Both the position numbers and the translations under genes were made by a program. DNA of 51,291 nucleotides from Saprospiraceae bacterium (GTDB lineage: Bacteria; Bacteroidota; Bacteroidia; Chitinophagales; Saprospiraceae), in NCBI GenBank assembly GCA_020628095.1, contig JAHDFP010000023.1:1-51291 (forward strand). The letters are read 5' to 3'. The notes under the pieces are model-generated. The model was given only the letters and a program-made list of their open reading frames with translations. It did not search any database and was not told the origin of the DNA. Below, piece by piece: positions 28,001 through 35,800 of this stretch. Every line of letters starts with the position of its first letter. The first letter of the stretch is position 1.

Positions 28001-28532
28001 TGGAATTAAGGACAACATCTTGTGCATTACCAAATGATACACCTCTCGAAAAACTACCACTATACTGTAGCTTATTAGACTGGATAATTCGTCGGGCATT
28101 ATAGTTTTTGTCATAATAGTCTACGCCGGCTACCTGGAGTCTTAGTTCTTTGTCCACATCGGTAGAGTCTATAATCGCTTGACTACTATAAAGGTCTACG
28201 GGCATGACTCTATACTTGAGTCCTATAGATTGCGATTGGCTCGAGCTATTGCTAAAGCTTATGGAATTATGGGTGATCTCAGTGATGACAGAATCCGATA
28301 GGGTAGTGGTTATCTCTACTGTAGAGGGCAGAATAGTATTCTTTTCACTAATAAGGGTATCCGTTGTCAAAAGAATCTGATGATATCTTAGATTGGTATT
28401 GCTTTCTGAATTTTGACCTATCAGTGGATTGGAAATAAATAAAATAGATATAGCCGATAAGAAGAAAGGCTTCCACCTATACCAGGCATCAACCTTAGAT
28501 AATTCCAGTCCCACTCTTTTATTAGATAGCAA
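25065..28532 (-). CDS. Large outer-membrane beta-barrel protein of unknown function (non-ATG start)
   Basis: 1155 aa. A signal peptide-like segment ends at SNPLIGQ (about residue 40). The N-terminal third has [20 protein letters not shown] and a domain ending [29 protein letters not shown], a motif seen in large Bacteroidota outer-membrane proteins including the SprA-like group. The remaining ~800 residues alternate in amphipathic strands with many aromatic girdle residues and end in LGMQMRALF, as expected for a 20-or-more-stranded barrel. Much shorter than SprA, so not SprA itself. No ATG exists in frame before the signal peptide: an upstream in-frame stop leaves TTG at 28532 or GTG at 28514. 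It is divergent from the peroxidase gene across 541 bases. Confidence 0.75.
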   Translation of the reverse strand: [1155 protein letters not shown]

Positions 28533-28802
28533 GGTGATAATCTATTTTATTCTTTGACGTTAGATTGCATATATCTTGATCTCTTATTAGAGTATATTAT
28601 TTTAATCAATGACCTCTGCGCTTCTTTTTTGACTTTGTTATCAGCCTACTCTGGCTTTTGTTCTTTGTTCATTGCAGCTAATAAGATACTTGCTGAGTTC
28701 TTATTGTATCTAAAACGAACATTTATTACTAAGACTATGTAATAACTGGCCGTTATGTACCAAAATTGGCATAATTTTTACCGTTTAGGATATATAATAG
28801 AT

Positions 28803-28834
28803 TATTGTAGAGCATAATTTATTGATCTACAATA
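28803..28834. repeat. Inverted repeat TATTGTAGA / TCTACAATA
   Basis: Perfect 9-bp arms (28803-28811 and 28826-28834) separated by 14 bases, about 240 bases before the peroxidase gene. The arm spacing of about two helical turns centre to centre fits a dimeric operator; no T run follows, so it is not a terminator. Confidence 0.45.
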
Positions 28835-28982
28835 GGATATAAAGTTAAATTATTGTAATAAAACTTTGATTATACACTCTTGATTGATTAGTAATTGATT
28901 AAGAAAAGCTAAGGAATAAGTTCTTAGAGACATTAAGCTGCTGATAAGGAGACGAACATACTTAAAAGTCGGATTTAGTGCA

Positions 28983-29010
28983 TTGATTTTGGTGGCAATT
29001 CATATATTTG
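28983..29010 (+). promoter_or_regulatory. Promoter of the haem peroxidase gene
   Basis: TTG at 28983-28985 and TATATTTG at 29003-29010 with a 17-base spacer match the Bacteroidota consensus. Transcription would begin near 29016, giving a leader of about 58 nt before the ATG at 29074. Confidence 0.65.
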
Positions 29011-29073
29011 TTCTCTTTATTTTAGACCTGTATTAACTGAGAATTATAATCCTTAGGCATAATTTTGAGAAGA

Positions 29074-30945
29074 ATGCTTAGATATTTTGTGGCCTTATTT
29101 TGTTTTGCCTCTGCTATAACCCTACACTCGCAAGAGAATCGCTCGTTTAGTGGTGCAAACAACAATCTCGATAATAGAGATTGGGGTGCTGCGAAAACAG
29201 CTCTTCAGAGGCTGGCGACTAATAATTATGCAGACGGAATCTCAGAAATCAACGACAAAGATCTCCCAGAACCTCGCGTCATAAGTAATTACCTCTTCGA
29301 TCAGATTGATGAAATAGAAAACGCAAAAGGACTCAGTGACTATGTGTGGGTTTTCGGTCAGTTCATAGATCATGACATAACGGAGGTAGCAAGTAACAGG
29401 TTAGAACCTGTACACCTCTCTATCCCACAAGATGATCCCTACTTTGATCCTTCCATGCAGATTAATACCTCCAGAAATAAGTTTATAGATGGCACAGGTA
29501 TTAATACTCCCAGACAATACGAAAATGAAGTATCGGCATTTATAGATGCCTCAGCGGTTTATGGCAGTGATAAGGCAAGGGCGGAATGGCTGAGAAGTTT
29601 TGATGGTGATGGAAAACTAAAGACCTCCAAAGGAGATTTACTGCCTTGGAACACCTTCTCTGGAGAAAGAGACAATAACCATGATGATAATGCGCCTTTT
29701 ATGGCGGATGATACCAGAAGGTTAGAGGATTGGTTTGTTGCTGGAGATATCAGAGCTAATGAAAATGTGCTGTTATTATCTATGCACACTCTTTTCGTCA
29801 GAGAACATAATAGACTATGTGATGAGTTAAGATTGGCACACCCTAACTGGACAGGAGATCAGATATATGAGCGTGCGAGGAAATTCGTTGGTGCATTTCT
29901 TCAGAATATAACTTTCTATGAGTGGTTGCCTGCAGTGGGTATAGAACTGCCTCAGTACCAAGGATATAGAGAAGATATTAATCCACAGATTTTTAATGTT
30001 TTCTCAGCGGCTGCTTTTAGAATAGGGCATACACTTATCAATTCTAACCTTAAGAGAATGTCTGATAATGGATCGGCCATATCTCAGGGAGATATTAATC
30101 TTGCACTTTCCTTCTTTTCTCCTAACGAGCTAATTATGGGCGTAGAGCCTTACTTTAAGGGTATGGGAACTCAGGTTATGCAGGAATTGGATTGTAAGGT
30201 TATTAATGATCTGAGAAATATACTTTTTGGTTTGCCTTCTGATTTAGCTTCTATTAATATTTTCAGAGGTAGAGATAGGGGTCTTCCTTCTTATAACCAG
30301 CTGAGGTACGATTTTGGCTTGACCAAGGTTAATAGTTTTGAGGAGTACACAGAGAGTCCTGAAGACGCAAGTAGGATAGAAGAATTATACGGGGATGTCA
30401 ACAAAATAGATGCATGGGTAGGCATGTTATCAGAAAGACACATGAGAGGTGCCATTTTTGGAGAGTTGACGATGAGGATATTAGAGGATCAATTCAAGGT
30501 TCTGAGGGATGGAGATAGATTTTATTTTGAAAATGATCCGGCTTTTACCTCAAGAGATAAAGCCAGAATAAAGAATACCAAGCTATATCATATTCTTATG
30601 AGGAATACGGATATCAGCCTGATGCAAAAAGAATTATTCTATGCGATGCCTCATGAGGATATACCTGTTGGTCCTGAGTTAGATAATACACCATTATCCG
30701 CATTGGCTTATCCTAACCCAATAGAGGATTACGCGCAGGTCAAGGTATTCTCCAACAAAGATCAAAATATCGAATTAAGGGTCTTTAATTATCAGGGTCA
30801 ATTGATTCAAACTCAGACGGCGGCTCTGACTTATGGCGAGAATTTTATTGATGTCGATATTCCGCAGGATTGGCCCATTGGTATTTACCACATACTCTTG
30901 GAATCTGAGGATCACTCTAATGTGATCAAAGTTGTGAAGAAGTAA
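29074..30945 (+). CDS. Animal-type haem peroxidase with T9SS sorting domain
   Basis: 623 aa from the ATG at 29074; a TTG three codons upstream is less likely. Signal peptide to about residue 20 (CFASAITLHSQ). The catalytic domain belongs to the animal haem peroxidase (peroxidasin/myeloperoxidase-type) superfamily: GQFIDHDIT with distal H100, a Ca-site-like segment around SAFIDASAVYGSDKARAEWLR, MHTLFVREHNRLCDEL, and AAFRIGHTLI with proximal H319. The C-terminal ~80 residues are a T9SS type A sorting domain (AYPNPIEDYAQVKVF ... IGIYHILL). The enzyme should act outside the cell on halides or phenolic and protein substrates; which one cannot be told. It is followed at 88 bases by glycosylasparaginase. 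Confidence 0.92.
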   Translation: MLRYFVALFCFASAITLHSQENRSFSGANNNLDNRDWGAAKTALQRLATNNYADGISEINDKDLPEPRVISNYLFDQIDEIENAKGLSDYVWVFGQFIDHDITEVASNRLEPVHLSIPQDDPYFDPSMQINTSRNKFIDGTGINTPRQYENEVSAFIDASAVYGSDKARAEWLRSFDGDGKLKTSKGDLLPWNTFSGERDNNHDDNAPFMADDTRRLEDWFVAGDIRANENVLLLSMHTLFVREHNRLCDELRLAHPNWTGDQIYERARKFVGAFLQNITFYEWLPAVGIELPQYQGYREDINPQIFNVFSAAAFRIGHTLINSNLKRMSDNGSAISQGDINLALSFFSPNELIMGVEPYFKGMGTQVMQELDCKVINDLRNILFGLPSDLASINIFRGRDRGLPSYNQLRYDFGLTKVNSFEEYTESPEDASRIEELYGDVNKIDAWVGMLSERHMRGAIFGELTMRILEDQFKVLRDGDRFYFENDPAFTSRDKARIKNTKLYHILMRNTDISLMQKELFYAMPHEDIPVGPELDNTPLSALAYPNPIEDYAQVKVFSNKDQNIELRVFNYQGQLIQTQTAALTYGENFIDVDIPQDWPIGIYHILLESEDHSNVIKVVKK

Positions 30946-30999
30946 GCCCTTCTTAGCAAAAGTAATTTTCACCTATTTTATTGAGAAAAGGATTATCTC

Positions 31000-31028
31000 G
31001 TAATTACCCTATATTAATGGGAAATTAC
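31000..31028. repeat. Inverted repeat just upstream of the glycosylasparaginase start
   Basis: GTAATTACCC (31000-31009) and GGGAAATTAC (31019-31028) pair over 10 bp with one mismatch and a 9-base loop. The hairpin ends five bases before the ATG at 31034, so it could hide the ribosome landing site or act as an operator. No T run follows. Confidence 0.45.
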
Positions 31029-31033
31029 ACTAC

Positions 31034-32002
31034 ATGATTTCTAGAAGGTCATTTAACTATCTTTTCGGTGGATTAGTTTCTTTCAGCCAATTATCCAAAT
31101 GCGATAGCATTACTAACGACAAAAAGACTGTATCCAACGACAATATTGTCGTCAGCACGTGGAATAACCATAGAGCTAACCAAATTGCTTTTGATATAAT
31201 CAAAAGTGCCCCATCTAACCTATTAGACGGCATCGAAAAAGGAATCAACTCTGTAGAAGAAGATAGCGATGACCGTTCTGTGGGATATGGTGGAAGGCCA
31301 GATAGAGATGGAGATGTCACATTGGATGCATGTATTATGGATCATCATGGCAACGCAGGCTCAGTCACATTTATGAAGGATTATATCAACGCTATATCTA
31401 TCGCGCGAAAGGTGATGGAAGATACGCCTCATGTTATATTATCAGGTCGTGGAGCAGAAATGTTTGCTAAGAATAGCGGCTTTCCTCAGAGTGATCTACT
31501 AACAGAAGAATCTAGAAAGGATTATCAAAAGTGGCTCGAAAAATCGATATACAAACCTGAGGTCAATATAGAACGGCATGACACGATAGGAATGATTGCG
31601 TGCAATAATAATGGTGATCTCTCAGGTGGCTGCTCTACGAGTGGCTTAGCCTATAAGATGAAAGGTAGAGTTGGAGATTCGCCCATAATAGGTGCTGGCT
31701 TATATGTCGATAATGAGGTGGGTGCCGCCACGGCGACCGGTCTCGGTGAGCTTGTGCTGAAAGAATGCTGTACTTTCCTAGTAGTGGAGCTCATGAGGCA
31801 AGGATATAGCCCAGTAGAAGCCTGCCAAGAAGCCGTAGGGCGCATAATAAAGAAACACAATACGGACGATACACAAGTAGGACTTATAGCCTTAGATAAG
31901 TCAGGTACAGTCGGCGGATATGCCATAAGAAAGGGCTTTAATTATGTGGTAACAGGCTCATCTGGCACTAATCTGATCGAAGCCTCATCATATTATAAAT
32001 AG
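31034..32002 (+). CDS. N4-(beta-N-acetylglucosaminyl)-L-asparaginase (glycosylasparaginase), Ntn hydrolase
   Basis: 322 aa. Cleaves the GlcNAc-asparagine bond of N-glycopeptides. The autoproteolysis and catalytic motif is HDTIGMIA with nucleophile Thr184, preceded by the alpha subunit (GRPDRDGDVTLDACIMD) and followed by the beta subunit (GGCSTSGLAYKMKGRVGDSPIIGAGLYVDNEVGAATATGLGE) with substrate-binding Arg and Asp. The N-terminus SRRSFNYLFGGLVSFSQLSKC carries twin arginines before a hydrophobic segment, which suggests Tat export, and a Cys in a loose lipobox-like context. A periplasmic or surface role in glycoprotein breakdown fits its extracellular peroxidase neighbour, but no glycosidase is nearby. 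Confidence 0.9.
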   Translation: MISRRSFNYLFGGLVSFSQLSKCDSITNDKKTVSNDNIVVSTWNNHRANQIAFDIIKSAPSNLLDGIEKGINSVEEDSDDRSVGYGGRPDRDGDVTLDACIMDHHGNAGSVTFMKDYINAISIARKVMEDTPHVILSGRGAEMFAKNSGFPQSDLLTEESRKDYQKWLEKSIYKPEVNIERHDTIGMIACNNNGDLSGGCSTSGLAYKMKGRVGDSPIIGAGLYVDNEVGAATATGLGELVLKECCTFLVVELMRQGYSPVEACQEAVGRIIKKHNTDDTQVGLIALDKSGTVGGYAIRKGFNYVVTGSSGTNLIEASSYYK

Positions 32003-32078
32003 TCGTAATATCAATAGAATCAGGCAGTTACGCTGATTTTTTGGCATTCATTTTGCTTTCTCTGCTTTGATAAGAGGT

Positions 32079-32095
32079 CTCTGATGGTATCAGAG
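32079..32095. repeat. Perfect dyad upstream of the response regulator gene
   Basis: CTCTGAT-GGT-ATCAGAG, a 17-base palindrome with 7-bp arms, lies 33 bases before the ATG at 32129. It could be an operator (for example autoregulation by the LuxR-type product) or a weak terminator of the asparaginase gene, since a T-rich stretch follows after a few bases. Confidence 0.45.
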
Positions 32096-32128
32096 TGCTC
32101 GTTATTATTTTACAATTTTAATAATTAT

Positions 32129-32797
32129 ATGTCCGAGATTAATTGTGTGTTGGTTGATATGCATAGCATATTCAGTGCAGGGCTGGAATCTCTTTTCCAA
32201 AATAATAATGACACCAATATCCAGATTACAGGTAAGGAAAGTACAGCAGAAGGGCTGTTACTATTCCTCCATAAGAATCTTAATACACATCTGGTCATCA
32301 TGGATCTCAATCTACCAGATCAGGACGGCATAGAATTAATTCCTCAGATAAGAAGGCACTTCAGAAGCCTTAAGATTATGGTACTTACCGCTTATGGCGA
32401 CTATAAGTTTGTGGGGCAAGCATTGAAAAATGGTGCTGATGGATATACTCTTAAGTCCAATGACTGGGATCATCTTATCACTGGAATAGAAACCATATTA
32501 GATGGTAAGACTTACATAGCGCCAGGATTGCATATTACGCCGCCTAATGGCAAGCGACTGACGAACACCAAAAAATCTATCTATGAGGACAGATTCGTCA
32601 TTATGCAAAAACTGACTAAGAGAGAACACGAGGTGCTGGAATTGATTATTGAGGCCAAGAATAATAAGGAGATCGCTAAAGATTTATTCATTAGTGATCA
32701 GACCGTGGGTGTCCATAGAAAGAATATCATGAGAAAACTGGGTGTAAAGAACACCATTAACCTAATAAAATTTGCATTGGAAAATCACTTAGTATAA
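32129..32797 (+). CDS. LuxR/NarL-type response regulator, orphan
   Basis: 222 aa from the ATG at 32129; 15 upstream codons in frame have no receiver-like sequence. Receiver domain: phosphoacceptor D59 in VIMDLNLPDQDG, T87 in VLTAYG, K109 in YTLKS. The acidic pair near the N-terminus is reduced: VLVDMH has a single Asp where the family usually has Asp-Asp. C-terminal LuxR HTH at about 160-222 (LTKREHEVLELIIEAKNNKEIAKDLF ... VGVHRKNIMRKLGVKN). No histidine kinase gene is adjacent. It lies 102 bases upstream of the giant T9SS/dockerin cluster in the same direction and is a candidate regulator of it. Confidence 0.9.
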   Translation: MSEINCVLVDMHSIFSAGLESLFQNNNDTNIQITGKESTAEGLLLFLHKNLNTHLVIMDLNLPDQDGIELIPQIRRHFRSLKIMVLTAYGDYKFVGQALKNGADGYTLKSNDWDHLITGIETILDGKTYIAPGLHITPPNGKRLTNTKKSIYEDRFVIMQKLTKREHEVLELIIEAKNNKEIAKDLFISDQTVGVHRKNIMRKLGVKNTINLIKFALENHLV

Positions 32798-32899
32798 TAA
32801 AGAAGAATTATCTGATCACGACATAATATCCCCTCCTCTTTTAATCTGAACAATTAAAGAAACGAATTTAAATAGTTGGCACAGCCAAAAAATAATCTT

Positions 32900-35800
32900 A
32901 TGAGTAACAAAGATTTGTTCGGAACAGGGATTAAAAACTCTTTTGAAACCAAAGAAGTATTTGTTCGATTTTTAAAGAATCGACTCTTATGTTCTATGGT
33001 AGCCTTATTATTAGGGGTCGGAGGGTTTCAAAACTTGAATTCTCAGACAACACTAGCTACAGGTGATATTGCTTTTACAGGTTATCGTTCTGATACACCT
33101 GATCTTTTTTCATTCGTATTGATGACTTGTGTAGAAAGTGGTACACAGATACACTTTACAGATTATGGGTGGTTGGCCAGTGGTGGATTTAGGACAACTG
33201 GTACTAATATCAATAGAGAAGGCGCCCTTACTTGGACAGCAGGTTCTGAGCTTAGTTGTGGTACGGAGATAACTATAACTACAGCTACCAGATCTGCTAG
33301 TACCGGAAATGTGGCTATTGCTTCCTTTGCTTCATTAGGAATGATATTAGATCAGAGTGGTGACCAGGTTTTTGGATTTCAAGGTACTTTGGCAAGTCCA
33401 GTGTTTTTATCGGCTATTCACATGAATGGTAACTGGGATGCAGATGCCACGAGTCAGATAACATCTGCACGGCCCTCTGGATTGACAGATGGGGTTAACG
33501 CTATATCCTTTGATCTGGCAGTAGATAATGCAGCATTCTCTGCATGTCCAGCCTCAGGTACTTTAGCTGGTACAGCTACAGCTGTTTCTGCAATGATTAA
33601 TAACAACAGCAATTGGAATACATCCGATACGGGAGGTATTACTGTTCCCGAGAGTTGTACTTATGAGCCTTGCACTACAGAGGTCTGTACAGTATTCGAG
33701 ATGGTTCCTGGCTCATTCGTGATATCTGATCCATGCGATTGTAACGAAGATCAATCCGCTAATGGAGCTCATGACGGAACGTTTTCTGAGACAGTAAGTA
33801 TAAGTGGAACGCCTGGGTTTACTGTAATCGGAGCATTTGAAAGACCATCTAGTATGGCTAATGTCACATTTACAGAAAGTCCAGCGGGATCAGGAAATTA
33901 CTCTGTAACTTTTAATCATGCCGACGGTGTGGGTTATAACTTATGTTTACAAAATACGGATGGTACCGCGATCCTTAGCGCAGGCGGTAATCCTTTGTGC
34001 ATAGAAAACGTCTGTGAGTATCCAGAACTTAACGAACCAAATTTAGGAGGACCTTTTTGCCTATCCGATCCTATGATATCAGATCTTGCAGGTCTTATTA
34101 ATAGGCCAACAGAAAGCGGTGTCATTGCAACTACTGTCAATGGTATAACTTCTAATACATTCAATCCTAATGCACTGGGTGTCGGGGTACATACGATAAG
34201 ATGGACTTATGATGGAGATTTTGTAGATAACATATTTGGTACCTTGTCTAATCCAGCATTCCCTGGATGTACGACCGAATATGAGACAACGGTGGAGGTA
34301 ATCCTTTGCGATTGTCCCCAATCATTAGGCTGTAATGATAACATACAGATTTCTTTAGGATATGATTGTACCGCTTGTATTACTCCAGATCTTATCATAG
34401 AAGACGAAATGACTGATTGTACCTATTCTGTTGAGATTTTCAATCAATCTGACATCTTGCTGGCATCGACGACTAATGGAGTGCACCCATGTATAGATGG
34501 TACATATATAGGCGAAACATGGAAAGCCACAGTTTCTTTCGTAGATGATAATAATACAAAAATATCTTGCTGGGGTAATTTCACAGTAGAAGACAAATTG
34601 CCTCCAGTTATTACCTGTCTGGATGACGTCACTGTAAAATGTAACAGAGACTTATCTCAGTTATTGACCAGCACATCCAAGACAACATACATATATAACG
34701 GTGGTGCAGATCAGGATTCTGATCCTACAACAGTGACTCTTGACTTATGTAATACGAGTGGGACGGCACCTAATCCGTGGGAATTGATTAATTCATTAGA
34801 TTTTACATTTCCTGGCCCGCCTATTACGGGTAGTGGTTCTGCCGTTATCAATGGAGTTACAGTGGATTTTAATATTATAAATGGCGAGATAAGTGGAGAT
34901 TTGCTCGGTGCACAAGTTGATTTTGATGATTGCATGCAGATCACATTGCCTGTCTCTAATGTTAATACAAGTGACAATATTCAGATATGTGCTAATTCTA
35001 TTTCTTTTCATGATTATCAAGTAGAAGATAACTGCCATCCAGATGTAGAAGTACTTATTGCTCATGACGAGACATTGAGCCTGGATTGTTCTGATGATAT
35101 TACGGCGCGTAGAATAATCAGATATTATACAAGAGATAATGTGGGTCTGAGTCCGAGATATTGTGAGTTCAGTATTTTCTTCGAGAAAAAGGAGCTAACA
35201 GATATCGTATTCCCACCTAACTATTATGAAGAATGTCGTATGGCGCCTATGACTAACGGTATGCTCGACCTTGCACCAGAGAATACAGGCTATCCGACCT
35301 TACATGGAGAACCACTTGTACACGGAGATAATCTCTGTCGTATGAATGTAACTTTCTCAGATGATACATTTAATATCTGTGGTTCTAACACAATGAAAAT
35401 ATTAAGAAGATGGACAGCATTGGATTGGTGCGAAGGAAATTATTCTCAGAGTTATCAGACAATCAAAATAGAGGATAATGAACCACCAGTAGTGAGTACA
35501 ATAAGTCCAGACTTTAGTGTCACTGCGACTCAAGGATGTACAGTGAATTACGAATTAATGCCATTTAGCTCCACTGATCCTTCTGGTACATTTGGTTATG
35601 ATTGTTCTGATGTAACTGTAACTGCGGAATTTCTCAGACAAAACGAGTTAGATCCAGACGACCCTAGCCAAAACTGGAATGTGGCGCCAGAAATTAGGTC
35701 GAATGTTTTCCTAGCGTCTGGATTACAGGGAGGCCAAAACTGGATAAGATATACGTTCGAAGATGCTTGTGGTCTTACCACACAAAGTTTTTATGAAATA

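Larger units (their letters stand above)
28533..29073. other. 541-base intergenic region between divergent genes
   Basis: This AT-rich stretch holds no convincing gene. A 62-codon plus-strand frame (28554-28742) has no family resemblance. What can be supported is a 9-bp inverted repeat (28803-28834) and a consensus promoter for the peroxidase gene (28983-29010). I found no matching promoter for the minus-strand outer-membrane protein gene. Confidence 0.5.

Noticed and set aside
28554-28742. 62-codon plus-strand frame in the region before the peroxidase gene
   Set aside because: No family resemblance, no promoter or downstream partner, and the composition follows the AT-rich background.
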